Of a stretch of 64,000 nt of DNA, positions 53,441 through 61,358 are shown in pieces. The DNA lies in contig NZ_ML133521.1 of assembly GCF_003985145.1 (NCBI RefSeq), positions 1,178,001-1,242,000 on the forward strand, written 5' to 3'. The stretch comes from Rhizobium anhuiense (GTDB lineage: Bacteria; Pseudomonadota; Alphaproteobacteria; Rhizobiales; Rhizobiaceae). Numbering within the stretch: the stretch's first letter is position 1; each line of letters begins with the position of its first letter. The notes under the pieces were generated by a model that searched no databases, was not told the origin of the DNA, and worked only from the letters and a program-made list of their open reading frames with translations. The position numbers and the translations under genes are program-made.

Positions 53441-54205
53441 TCACCGCGCCAGCCAACCGCCATCGACGGGTAGCACCGTTCCATGCACGTAGTCGGACGC
53501 CGACGATGCCAGGAATACGGCAGCACCGCCGAGTTCGGACGGCGTTCCCCAGCGCCCGGCCGGGATGCGGGCAAGGATGGCGGCATTGCGGTCGGCATCC
53601 TCGCGCAGCGCCGTGGTGTTGTTGGTCACGAAGTAGCCGGGGGCGATGGCGTTGACGTTGACGCCCTTGCCGGCCCACTCGCAGGCCAGCAGCTTGGTCA
53701 GTCCGGCAAGCCCGCTTTTCGAGGCGGTATAGGACGGGATCCGGATGCCGCCCTGGAAGGAGAGCAGCGAGGCGATGTTGATGATCTTGCCCCTGCCCTT
53801 CTCGACCATATGGCGGCCGGCCGCTTGCGACAGGAAGAAGGCGGTCTTCAGATTGACGTCGATCACCGCATCCCAGTCCTCCTCGGTGAAGTCGAGCGCA
53901 TCGGCACGGCGGATGATGCCGGCATTGTTGACGAGGATGTCGAGGCCGCCGAAAGTCTGGATGGTCTCGGCGACGATCCCCTTTACCGGTTCGATGCTGG
54001 CGAGATCGGCCTTGATGACATGGAAGCGGCTTCCCGCTTGCTTCACCAGCGCCTCGGTTTCGTCCATCGAGGAGCGGCCGACGGCGACGATCGACGCGCC
54101 GGCCTCGGCCAGCGCCGCCGCGATCGCCTGGCCGAGGCCGGTATTGGCGCCGGTAACGACGGCAGTCCTGCCGGACAGGTCGAAGGGATTGGCCACGGCG
54201 CTCAC
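53441..54205 (-). CDS. kduD: 2-dehydro-3-deoxy-D-gluconate 5-dehydrogenase KduD
   Basis: 254 residues, classical SDR. FDLSGRTAVVTGANTGLGQAIA opens the protein, with NNAGIIRR, catalytic Ser in IASLLSFQGG and YTASKSG; the C-terminus ending DGGWLAR is the KduD ending. It reduces 2,5-diketo-3-deoxygluconate in uronate/pectin breakdown. The kduI stop overlaps its start (ATGA), which supports the assignment. Confidence 0.92.
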   Translation of the reverse strand: MSAVANPFDLSGRTAVVTGANTGLGQAIAAALAEAGASIVAVGRSSMDETEALVKQAGSRFHVIKADLASIEPVKGIVAETIQTFGGLDILVNNAGIIRRADALDFTEEDWDAVIDVNLKTAFFLSQAAGRHMVEKGRGKIINIASLLSFQGGIRIPSYTASKSGLAGLTKLLACEWAGKGVNVNAIAPGYFVTNNTTALREDADRNAAILARIPAGRWGTPSELGGAAVFLASSASDYVHGTVLPVDGGWLAR

Positions 54206-55038
54206 CTCAGATCCGCAATGGCGATATGGTCCATGTCGGTGAAGCTCTTATTGTCGCCGGCCATCGCCCAGATGAAGCTGTAGTTCTTGGTGCCGGCGCC
54301 CGAATGGATCGACCAGGGCGGCGAGATGACCGCCTGCTCGTTGGCGACGAGCATATGCCGGGTCTGTTGCGGCTCGCCCATGAAGTGGAAGACGCGCTGC
54401 TCGGCTTCGAGATCGAAATAGAGATAGGCTTCCATGCGGCGGTCATGCGTATGGGCCGGCATGGTGTTCCAGACGCTGCCCGGCTCGATCATGGTGAAGC
54501 CGAGCGTGAGCTGGCAGGACTGGCAGACGTCCGGATGGATGAACTGGTAGATCGACCGCTTGTTGGCCGTCGCGGCTTCACCGGGCGTCAGGTGACGGGC
54601 CTTTTCGCGGGTGAGCAACACGGTCTGGTGCGTTTGATGGGCCGGAGTCGAGACCAGATAGAACTTTGCCGGATTGGCGGCATCGGCGCTCTCGAACCGG
54701 ATATCCTTGGCACCCTTGCCAGCATAGAGGCAATCATACTTGGCGAGATCGTAGCTGGTACCGTCGACGACGATACGGCCGGCGCCGCCGATGTTCAGCG
54801 CGCCGAGTTCACGCTCGGCAAGGAAGGTTTCCTGTCCGATCGCCGTCGGCGCCGTCAGTGTCAGCCCGGTATCGAGCGGTGTGGCGCCGCCGATGACCAT
54901 GCGGTCGTAATGGGAATAGGTGAGCCGGATCTCGCCGCCCTCGAAGATCGTCTCGACCAGAAAGTGACGCCGCAGCGTTTCGGTGTCGAAATTGCGCACT
55001 GCCTCGGGATGGGAGGCATGTCTGACGTCGGTCTGCAT
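54202..55038 (-). CDS. kduI: 5-dehydro-4-deoxy-D-glucuronate isomerase KduI
   Basis: 278 residues from MQTDVRHASHPE, exactly the KduI length. The zinc-cupin ligands are visible in NTMPAHTHDRRMEAYLYFDL (two His plus Glu) and a later His in SPPWSIHSGAGTKNYSFIW. It isomerises 4-deoxy-5-ketouronate, the product of pectin or hyaluronate lyases, and passes it to KduD. First gene of the two-gene operon. Confidence 0.95.
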   Translation of the reverse strand: MQTDVRHASHPEAVRNFDTETLRRHFLVETIFEGGEIRLTYSHYDRMVIGGATPLDTGLTLTAPTAIGQETFLAERELGALNIGGAGRIVVDGTSYDLAKYDCLYAGKGAKDIRFESADAANPAKFYLVSTPAHQTHQTVLLTREKARHLTPGEAATANKRSIYQFIHPDVCQSCQLTLGFTMIEPGSVWNTMPAHTHDRRMEAYLYFDLEAEQRVFHFMGEPQQTRHMLVANEQAVISPPWSIHSGAGTKNYSFIWAMAGDNKSFTDMDHIAIADLR

Positions 55039-55143
55039 GTCGAATTCCTCAGTTTTCGTTGTCGTCAAGCGTTGTTGCTGTCGCGAAAGCCGGCTCGGTT
55101 CGACCGTCCGCTCCGCTCGGCAATGAACCATACGGTTACATAG

Positions 55144-55154
55144 TTGTACGACAA
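55144..55154. promoter_or_regulatory. GntR-type operator candidate before kduI
   Basis: TTGT-ACG-ACAA fits the TNGTNNNACNA consensus of FadR-subfamily GntR regulators and sits about 105 bases before the kduI ATG, where a promoter should lie. The FCD-type GntR protein at 49531-50274 is the nearest candidate regulator. Confidence 0.5.
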
Positions 55155-55310
55155 GTTCGGAGTCAATATGTTTCTGCAGGCTCGCGCGCGGCAGCAAGCG
55201 GACCGGGAAAATAGGGAATAAAATCAACAATAAACGGGAAAACTGTCACCTCCCAAGCGACGGATCGCAGGTGCTCGTTTCTCAGCCCCGCTAGAATTTC
55301 TGTCGGCCAA

Positions 55311-55347
55311 AACGAAAAAGCCTGCCGCGGGAGGAGGTGCGGCAGGC
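55311..55347 (-). terminator. Terminator hairpin 4, loop with CCTCCTCCC
   Basis: GCCTGCCGC pairs with GCGGCAGGC; the 10-base loop is ACCTCCTCCC; TTTTTCGTTTT follows in transcript order. It acts both as a Rho-independent terminator and as a display of the anti-SD motif. Confidence 0.85.
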
Positions 55348-55350
55348 TTT

Positions 55351-55394
55351 CGAAAAGAACCGAACGACAGCTGGGAGGAGGAGTGCTGTCGTTC
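55351..55394 (-). terminator. Terminator hairpin 3, loop with CCTCCTCCC
   Basis: GAACGACAGC pairs perfectly with GCTGTCGTTC around a 13-base loop containing CTCCTCCTCCC; GGTTCTTTTCG follows. The U-tract is shorter than for hairpin 4, so partial read-through is expected. Confidence 0.75.
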
Positions 55395-55536
55395 CACAGA
55401 CGACCCTGGGAGGAGGATGGGGCGCCTGTATATCGAAGGGATGCGGGAGGAGGTGCATCGCTTCGATAGAAATAATCATACTTATTTCTTGCCCAGTTGA
55501 TAGGCATTTCTTTGCAAGGCAGCTATGCGTTATGCG

Positions 55537-55560
55537 AAAAGCGGGCACCTCGACTGCCCG
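55537..55560 (-). terminator. Second terminator after DUF1127 gene
   Basis: CGGGCA-(GTCGAGG)-TGCCCG followed by CTTTTCGC, 20 bases beyond the first DUF1127 terminator. Its loop lacks the CCTCCTCCC motif. It separates the DUF1127 transcript from the small-RNA cluster, or ends a longer form. Confidence 0.6.
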
Positions 55561-55580
55561 TGATCCATCCACCGGAAACA

Positions 55581-55617
55581 CAAAAGCAAAGCGCCCGCTC
55601 GGGAGGAAGCAGGCGCT
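55581..55617 (-). terminator. DUF1127-gene terminator with CCTCCC loop
   Basis: AGCGCCTGC pairs with GCGGGCGCT (one G-U) around TTCCTCCCGA, followed by TTTGCTTTTG, 36 bases after the DUF1127 stop. The loop carries a shortened version of the repeated anti-SD motif, suggesting that the hairpin shares ancestry with the downstream cluster. Confidence 0.8.
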
Positions 55618-55653
55618 GGGCACAGTCTCGAAAATGCGTAGTCTTAGTTGCCG

Positions 55654-55800
55654 TTAGCGGGCGATGGCTGCGCGGGCGACATTGCGGATTTCGCTGCGGC
55701 CGATGCCGAGGTCGTCCAGTTCGCGTGCGGACATGCGACCCAGTTCAGCGACCGTCTGACGGTACTTGCGCCAGTTGTTAAAAGAGCGTGCTACGTTCAT
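55654..55800 (-). CDS. DUF1127-domain small protein
   Basis: 48 residues: basic N-terminal helix MNVARSFNNWRKYRQTVAEL and the DUF1127 core LGRMSARELDDLGIGRSEIR, ending VARAAIAR. AAGGGG precedes the ATG at a normal distance. DUF1127 proteins are small, arginine-rich and often stress-induced; in Rhodobacter one is co-transcribed with CCUCCUCCC-motif RNAs, and in Agrobacterium related proteins affect RNA turnover and phosphate/carbon physiology. The same neighbourhood is seen here. Confidence 0.93.
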   Translation of the reverse strand: MNVARSFNNWRKYRQTVAELGRMSARELDDLGIGRSEIRNVARAAIAR

Positions 55801-55989
55801 GATGATCCCCTTTCCGTGGGCTTTCGAAGCCTAGCTGCCAGTCCTTGGCGCTTCGTTCGCTTCGATGAGTTCTATATAGTACGAGACCTTCGATTGTTGC
55901 AGCGCCAATGCATCACTGCACCTATGCGATGCCTGCATGGGTCGCTATCTATTGGCGATTTCGCGGTCACGATCGGAACCGCTTCGCGA

Positions 55990-56973
55990 TCAGGATTTGA
56001 AGCGATCGAAGGCCGTCAGCCGCACGAGCGGTGGTTCTGCTTCTTTCCACCGGTAAATCTCCGCGCGCAGATAGGAAAGCTCGTCACCGAGGCCGTCTTC
56101 GTCGACCTCGATCCACCACGACTTCAGCCGGCCATCGCTTCCATCAGACCAGCGATAGCCCCTCGCCTTCAGGTGGTCCTTCATCTCGAACGGGCTGTGT
56201 TCGGCAAAGATACGGATGCGCGAACGCTGGCTGGCGCGATAAAGCTCGGTGAACGGGCTTTCACTCTCGCCGCCCTGCTCTCGATCCAGAATTTCCAGCA
56301 GCGCGTGGCAATCGTCCACCGCGCGATGGCCGTCATGGAAATATCCGGCCTGGCCGACGAGATAGCCGAGCTTCGTGCCCTCGAAACCGCGGGCGCTCCA
56401 GTCGATCTCCGACACCGAGCATGCCCAGGCCTTGCCGGCGAAAACCGTCGAGAAGGCCTCGCAGAACGGCCGGTCGAAACCGGCATTGTGGGCAATGATC
56501 AGATCCGCCGGCTCGATCAGGGACCGCAACGCCTGGATATCGATGACCTGTCCTTCGACCATCGCATCGGTGATGCCCGTCAGCCGGGTGATCTCGGGCG
56601 GGATCGGCCGGGACGGTTGTTGCAGGCCGCCATAAATGCCGACGACGTCGCCGATCACGCCGTCATCGTCGAAGGTGAAGGCGACGGCGCCGATTTCGAT
56701 GATCTCGTCGTTGCGGTGGTTGAGACCTGTCGTCTCGGTGTCGAGAACGACGCCGAGCCGCGAAAATCCCGGCCGTCTGACGGGCGCAATCGGCCGGGCG
56801 GCCAGTTTTCTCAGGATGCGATAATTGCCGCTCTCTTCCAGCGTCCGCGCCATGTCTTCTTGGGAAGAGCCGGCCGGCTGCGACGGCGGCCGGCGCGATG
56901 GACCGCGCGCCTTGGCGATCGCGGGCGATGCCTTGGCAAACATGTCGAGTTGCGAATCTCTATGCACGCTCAT
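55990..56973 (-). CDS. 3'-5' exonuclease, DnaQ-like DEDDh family
   Basis: 327 residues. The exonuclease domain (about 70-240) has VVLDTETTGLNH (ExoI Asp/Glu), HNAGFDRPF (ExoII Asp) and GHRAVDDCHALL (ExoIII His/Asp), a complete DEDDh set. The C-terminal part, with ARGYRWSDGSDGRLKSWWIEV, is an added domain seen in rhizobial homologues. It would remove 3' nucleotides from DNA or RNA. It starts 12 bases after the sensor kinase stop, probably in one operon. Confidence 0.88.
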   Translation of the reverse strand: MSVHRDSQLDMFAKASPAIAKARGPSRRPPSQPAGSSQEDMARTLEESGNYRILRKLAARPIAPVRRPGFSRLGVVLDTETTGLNHRNDEIIEIGAVAFTFDDDGVIGDVVGIYGGLQQPSRPIPPEITRLTGITDAMVEGQVIDIQALRSLIEPADLIIAHNAGFDRPFCEAFSTVFAGKAWACSVSEIDWSARGFEGTKLGYLVGQAGYFHDGHRAVDDCHALLEILDREQGGESESPFTELYRASQRSRIRIFAEHSPFEMKDHLKARGYRWSDGSDGRLKSWWIEVDEDGLGDELSYLRAEIYRWKEAEPPLVRLTAFDRFKS

Positions 56974-56985
56974 CGAATCTATATG

Positions 56986-58385
56986 TCACGGAGAGGCGAT
57001 TGAATCCATCACTCGCGCCAGCCGCTGTGGAGTGTCCCCACCTGCGGCCCTCTCCAGCGGGAAGCTCAGCCGGCAGACCGCGCCGGGATTGCGGTTGTCG
57101 ATCGTCACCTCGCCGCCATGCAAACGGATGATGTCGCGAACCAGATTGAGGCCGAGGCCAGCGCCGCGTCCGTCATGATGGCGCTTGAAGAAGGGCTCGA
57201 ATATCCGATCCCGGACATCGGCGGGAATGCCTGGTCCCTCGTCGCTGACCTCGATCCAGTTGCAGCCTGACGTCAGCGAGATGATGCCTTTCCTGCCGCC
57301 GTGGTTGATCGCGTTCTGCAGGATGTTCATCAGGGCGCGCTGCAGCGCCAGAGGATCGCCGTCGATCTCTCCGGCGCCGTCGACCTCGAACTGCACCGTA
57401 TAACCGGCGGCAAAGGCCAGCGGCGCCATCTCGATGATGACCTTGCGCGCCAGCTGCCCCAAATCGACCTTGCTGAACTGGACCTTGCCCTGTTTCAGCC
57501 GCTGAAGATCGAGCATCTGCTCGGTGAGGACGGCGAGCCTTGCGGCATCTTCCAGAAGGTCGGTCTTGATCGAACTGTGCGGCAGGGATCCAATTCTCGT
57601 ATTCAGAATGGCGATTGGCGTGCGCAGTTCATGGGCGGCGTCGGTCAGAAACCGTTCCTGCCGCTCATACCCTCGTCGAGACGGCCGAGCGCGCGGTTGA
57701 CGGCACGCACCAGCGGCGCGATCTCGTCGGGAATATCGTCTGCCGAGAGCCGGCCGCCGCGCTGGTCGATATCGATCGTATCGGCCTGGAGCGCGGCCTG
57801 GTCGATCCCGACCAGCGACCTTCGCACGACGAGCGGCGTTGCGATCAGCGCTCCCAACGCCATCACCGCAACGATGGGAATCACCATTTTCGCAAGGATC
57901 AGCGAAACGCCGAACAGGAAAGGGGCGAGCGGGTTGGGGCCGTCGGTGCCGGTCAGGAACTGCACCTGTCCCCCATCCATCGCAATCCACTTCATCCTTG
58001 CCGCCGGACGGTCGTGGTCGCCGAGATTCTCGCCGAAGCGCGCCTGGCCGACATGATCGAGCGTATTGCCGATGCTGGCATATTCTTCCGGAATCCGGCC
58101 CTCGGTCAAAACATGCCCCTGCATGTCGCGAATGGTGTACCAGAGATCGGGCGCATCTTTCCGCAACTGCCTGATATCCTCGGTCTCCCTTAGGCCCAAC
58201 GCTCCGGTGGGCTGGCGGAAGACGGCCTGGTGCAGAATCTCGATCGTACCTTCCGTCGACCGGTAATCCCATATCTTGGCCACCGAGATCAGCACGATCA
58301 TCACCAGGATGAGCACGACCGACTGGACGGCAAGAAGCCGCCAGAACAGCCGCTTGTGCAGCGAATAGGAGCAATGTTTGCTCAT
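56986..58385 (-). pseudogene. Sensor histidine kinase disrupted by a one-base frameshift
   Basis: The first part (from 58385) encodes two membrane helices flanking a periplasmic sensor domain and a HAMP-like segment up to ALGRLDEG, then leaves frame and stops 7 codons later. The other frame resumes directly with YERQERFLTDAAHELRTP (phospho-His), then NILQNAINHGG (N box), DEGPGIP and GAGLGLNLV (ATP lid) to 56986. Loss of one G from the run at 57670-57672 explains the break; restoring it gives a normal kinase of about 466 residues. Genuine mutation, phase variation and sequencing error are not separable here. Confidence 0.85.
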
Positions 58386-59056
58386 GATGCCTCACGCAGG
58401 AGATAACCCACGCCCCGGATAACGTTGATGACCACGCCCGCCTCCGACGCTGCCAGCTTGCGCCGCAGCCGCGATATGTGGGAATCGAGCGCGTTCGACT
58501 GGATCTCGTCGTCGAAGCCGAAAACCGCTTCCATCAAGGCCGGTCGCGGCACCATGCGGCCGGCCCGGCGCACGAGGCATTCGAGCACCAGCGCTTCCCG
58601 GCGCGGCATTTCCAGACGCCGGCCGGAGACGATGATCTCGCAATAGGTCGGATCGAATGAAAGCCGGCCGATCGAGATCAGCGCGGGGCGCAAGGTTTCG
58701 GAGCGGCGCATGACGGCACGCAGCCGCGCCAGAAGTTCGTCGAAGACGAAGGGCTTGGCGAGGTAATCGTCGGCGCCGGTCTCCAAGCCGGTGATCCTGT
58801 CTGGAACCTCTCCCTTGGCGGTGATGACGATGACCGGTAGCGTCAATCCCCTTTTGCGGATCTTCGGAATAAGCTCAAGACCGTCGCCGTCTGGCAGCTG
58901 CCGATCCAGGAGGACGGCGTCATAGGCGCCGTCGCCGATCACCAGTTCGGCGTCGCCCAAGCTCGAAACGTGGTCCATCACCATGTCGTGCCTGGTGAGC
59001 GCCCCTCGGAGTGCTGCGGCCATTTGAGGTTCATCCTCGATCAGTAATATGCGCAT
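58382..59056 (-). CDS. OmpR-family response regulator
   Basis: 224 residues. Receiver with acidic pocket EDE at 7-9, phospho-Asp in AVLLDRQLPDGDG (about residue 51) and Lys in DYLAKPF (about 101); C-terminal winged helix with ALDSHISRLRRKLAA and VRGVGYLL-like ending IRGVGYLLREAS. It is intact and overlaps the kinase by ATGA, so it is the partner of the frameshifted kinase. Confidence 0.92.
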   Translation of the reverse strand: MRILLIEDEPQMAAALRGALTRHDMVMDHVSSLGDAELVIGDGAYDAVLLDRQLPDGDGLELIPKIRKRGLTLPVIVITAKGEVPDRITGLETGADDYLAKPFVFDELLARLRAVMRRSETLRPALISIGRLSFDPTYCEIIVSGRRLEMPRREALVLECLVRRAGRMVPRPALMEAVFGFDDEIQSNALDSHISRLRRKLAASEAGVVINVIRGVGYLLREAS

Positions 59057-59202
59057 CTCACATTCCTGTCGCAGGGCCTATGGGGGCTTGTCGGGGCCGT
59101 CGATCCATAGGTGGAAACCATATCACCCTCAAGCAAGTCTGCGGTGCCCGTGGCGTATCGAATGCAAGAGCGCCGCTTCGTCGCAAAGGATCGTATCCGT
59201 CA

Positions 59203-59802
59203 TCATGCGCGGCGCTGCTCGATCAGGGCCATTGGCTGGTAGCGGCGGCTGATGCGATAGACCGCGGCCGGCGGAATATTGCGCAACGTCCAGCCGATCT
59301 TTTTTGAGACAAGGCCGAGGGCGTCGAGGATTTCGGCAGGCACCGGGCATTTCGGCCCGTAGGTGAATTGATAGAAGGCGCCGTGCGGCCTGAGGTTGGC
59401 AAAGCAGTCCTCGAGCAGCGCCTGCACGTCGTCCGGCCGCATGGCAAGAAGCGGAAGCCCGCTGACGACGCCGCCGAAGAAACTTCCGGAAAGCGACGTC
59501 TTCCACATCTGCCGCACGTCCACCTGCAGCACCCTGGCATCGGGAAAGCGGTCCTGCAACAGCGTGGCGAAATCACGCTCGTATTCCACCAGCGTCAGAT
59601 CCCGCTCGGCAATGCCGCGTTGCAAAAGGGCCGCGGTGAAAACGCCGGTGCCCGGACCGAGTTCGAGAACCGGCCCGGTGAGCGCAGAAATTTCCTTGGT
59701 CATCAGGCCCGCAAGGCGGGGGCCTGATGGTGTGATCGAAGCGATGCGCAACGGCGCGCGAAGCCAGGCGAGAAGAAAGCGTCGTCGATCGAAACGGGGC
59801 AT
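59203..59802 (-). CDS. PmtA-like SAM-dependent methyltransferase
   Basis: 199 residues, class I methyltransferase. SAM site VLELGPGTGVFTAALLQRG at about 45-63, ITPSGPRLAGLM just before it, and acidic VDVRQ in motif III. These features and length match the small rhizobial phosphatidylethanolamine N-methyltransferase (PmtA) family, which makes phosphatidylcholine. It may instead be one of several paralogues with other acceptors. Acts at the inner membrane face. Confidence 0.72.
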   Translation of the reverse strand: MPRFDRRRFLLAWLRAPLRIASITPSGPRLAGLMTKEISALTGPVLELGPGTGVFTAALLQRGIAERDLTLVEYERDFATLLQDRFPDARVLQVDVRQMWKTSLSGSFFGGVVSGLPLLAMRPDDVQALLEDCFANLRPHGAFYQFTYGPKCPVPAEILDALGLVSKKIGWTLRNIPPAAVYRISRRYQPMALIEQRRA

Positions 59803-59897
59803 TGGACCTTCACAGCGGCTGATTGATCCCGCCCATGAACCGGCTCAACATTGCAACAGTCTGTCATGGCGCAGTCACGGTGACGCAGACGCAGATT

Positions 59898-60788
59898 TTA
59901 TACCTGAGACTCGACCTTCGGCTGCGCTGCCCTGAGACCCCTCCTGTCGATCCAGCTTTTGATTTCGGCGGCAATCGCCTCGGGCTGGTCCTCGGGGGCA
60001 ATGTGGCGCGAAGGCCCGCACCCCCTGGTCTCCAGGCCTGCGATGTTGTCGCGGCACCACGAAATCATCTCGCTGCCGATCAACAGCGTTTCGGCAGGCC
60101 CGTCGAAGGTCAGCAGCAGCTTGGGAGTCTGAGGACTGGCGGAAAGCCAGCGGTCATAGTTCTCGATCCTGGCGACCACATCGGCCGGCTCGCCGTTGAT
60201 GGGCATAGCGCGCGGCCATTCCAGCAGCGGGCGCCGGCTGTTACGGTCCGGATAGGGAGCGCGGTAGACATCCCAGTCGGCATCGCTAAGCCCTTTCAGC
60301 GTGGTTGCACGCAAGGCCTGCTCAATGAAGAAATTTTCATCGAGGACCTTGGCCTCGCCTGTTCCGGCGCCCCGCAACAGTTCATAACGCGCCTTTCCGC
60401 CGCCTGGCAGATCCTCCCAGCTCATCGGCCGCAGGATGGTTTCCATGAAGGCGATGCCGCGCACACGTTCGGCGTGGCGCGAAGCCCAGTCGAATGCCAG
60501 CGCACCGCCCCAGTCGTGGCCGACGAGCACGACGTCGTCGAGGTCAAGCGCCTCGAACCAGGCGTCGAGATAGGCGATGTGATCGCCATAGCGATAGTCG
60601 ATATCGGGTTTGCCGGAGCGTCCCATGCCGATCAGATCGGGCGCCAGGCAACGGCCTGGCCCGACGCCTGGCATGATGTTCCGCCAGAGATGCGATGAAG
60701 TGGGATTGCCGTGGAGGAAGACAATCGGGTCGCCCTCCCCCAGTTCCTCGTAGGAGATGAACGAGGTGAGAATATCGATGGTCGGCAT
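59898..60788 (-). CDS. Haloalkane dehalogenase
   Basis: 296 residues, alpha/beta-hydrolase of the DhaA/LinB (HLD-II) type. Catalytic Asp92 in GHDWGGAL, Glu116 in FMETILRP and His262 in RHIAPEDQPE; halide-binding Asn28 (HGNPTSSHLWR) and Trp93 are both present. It hydrolyses halogenated alkanes to alcohols and halide without cofactors. Divergent from a MarR regulator, with two operators between them. Homologues occur in other rhizobia; natural substrate unknown. Confidence 0.9.
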   Translation of the reverse strand: MPTIDILTSFISYEELGEGDPIVFLHGNPTSSHLWRNIMPGVGPGRCLAPDLIGMGRSGKPDIDYRYGDHIAYLDAWFEALDLDDVVLVGHDWGGALAFDWASRHAERVRGIAFMETILRPMSWEDLPGGGKARYELLRGAGTGEAKVLDENFFIEQALRATTLKGLSDADWDVYRAPYPDRNSRRPLLEWPRAMPINGEPADVVARIENYDRWLSASPQTPKLLLTFDGPAETLLIGSEMISWCRDNIAGLETRGCGPSRHIAPEDQPEAIAAEIKSWIDRRGLRAAQPKVESQV

Positions 60789-60813
60789 ATGGAGCTCCGC
60801 GCTTTCGTGCTAT

Positions 60814-60860
60814 ATAGGCAGGCAACTGTCCATTTATCATATAGACAGGTAACTGTCTAT
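60814..60860. promoter_or_regulatory. Twin MarR operators between dehalogenase and marR genes
   Basis: ATAGACAGGTAACTGTCTAT (60841-60860) is a perfect palindrome with a 4-base centre, just 17 bases before the marR ATG. ATAGGCAGGCAACTGTCCAT (60814-60833) is an imperfect copy 27 bases away, closer to the dehalogenase start. This is the expected layout for a MarR repressor controlling itself and the divergent gene. Confidence 0.8.
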
Positions 60861-60877
60861 ATTGCCGCGGGGGTTTC

Positions 60878-61300
60878 ATGGCGTCTTCGTCCCTTGGCCT
60901 GTTGTTGCGTCTGGTCCATCAGCATTGGACACAGGCTGTCGAAGCGGCACTCGATGAGGCCGGCTACGGAGATATCCGCCCGCCGCACGCCAACGTCTTC
61001 ACCTTCGCGCGACCCGAGGGCATTCAGGTCAGCGAGCTGACCAAGCTCGCCCGTGTTCGCAAGCAGACGATGACCCAGGCCGTGGAAGAACTCGAGCGCT
61101 TGGGTTATGTCGAGCGCCGGCCCGATCCGAACGATCGGCGCGGCCGGCTGGTGTTTCTGACGGAAAAAGGCCAAGGAGTCAGGCCGATAGCGATGGCGGC
61201 GGGCCGGCGCGTCGATGAAAGCTGGGCCGCCTTGACCAGCCAGCAGCAAATGGACGATCTGCGGACAGCGCTCCGGCGGCTGCTGGCACAGTTGCAATAG
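60878..61300 (+). CDS. MarR-family transcriptional regulator
   Basis: 140 residues. Winged helix: IQVSELTKLARVRKQTMTQAVEELERLGYVERRPDPNDRRGRLVFLTEKG, with the DxRxR wing motif. Long first helix forms the dimer interface. Divergent from the haloalkane dehalogenase; the two palindromes between them are its probable binding sites. Ligand likely an aromatic or halogenated compound. Confidence 0.9.
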   Translation: MASSSLGLLLRLVHQHWTQAVEAALDEAGYGDIRPPHANVFTFARPEGIQVSELTKLARVRKQTMTQAVEELERLGYVERRPDPNDRRGRLVFLTEKGQGVRPIAMAAGRRVDESWAALTSQQQMDDLRTALRRLLAQLQ

Positions 61301-61358
61301 CGAAGCGGCACTGCCTTGCCCCTTTCCACTTAACCGTCGCACGACCGAAGGAAAATAG

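Larger units (their letters stand above)
55311..55468 (-). ncRNA. Candidate anti-Shine-Dalgarno small RNA cluster (CCUCCUCCC, CcsR/cuckoo-like)
   Basis: Read on the minus strand this 158-base stretch contains CCTCCTCCC four times. Hairpin 1 (55431-55468) is a 13-bp stem with one mismatch and the motif in a 10-base loop; motif 2 (55408-55416) lies in a weakly structured spacer; hairpin 3 (55362-55394) has a perfect 10-bp stem; hairpin 4 (55320-55347) has a perfect 9-bp stem. The last two are followed by T-rich tracts, so one RNA of about 120 nt and a read-through form of about 160 nt are likely. The motif is complementary to ribosome-binding sites. Location downstream of a DUF1127 gene matches the CcsR RNAs of Rhodobacter. 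Confidence 0.78.

Noticed and set aside
55321..55460. GGGAGGAGG repeats on the plus strand as ribosome-binding sites or G-quadruplex elements
   Set aside because: No starts follow at correct spacing, and T-tracts after the hairpins place the functional strand on the minus side, where the motif is CCUCCUCCC in loops.
57645..58385. Two separate genes (a short membrane sensor and a soluble kinase) instead of a frameshift
   Set aside because: The C-terminal frame has no start near the junction and the two parts join seamlessly to a standard histidine kinase when one base is added.
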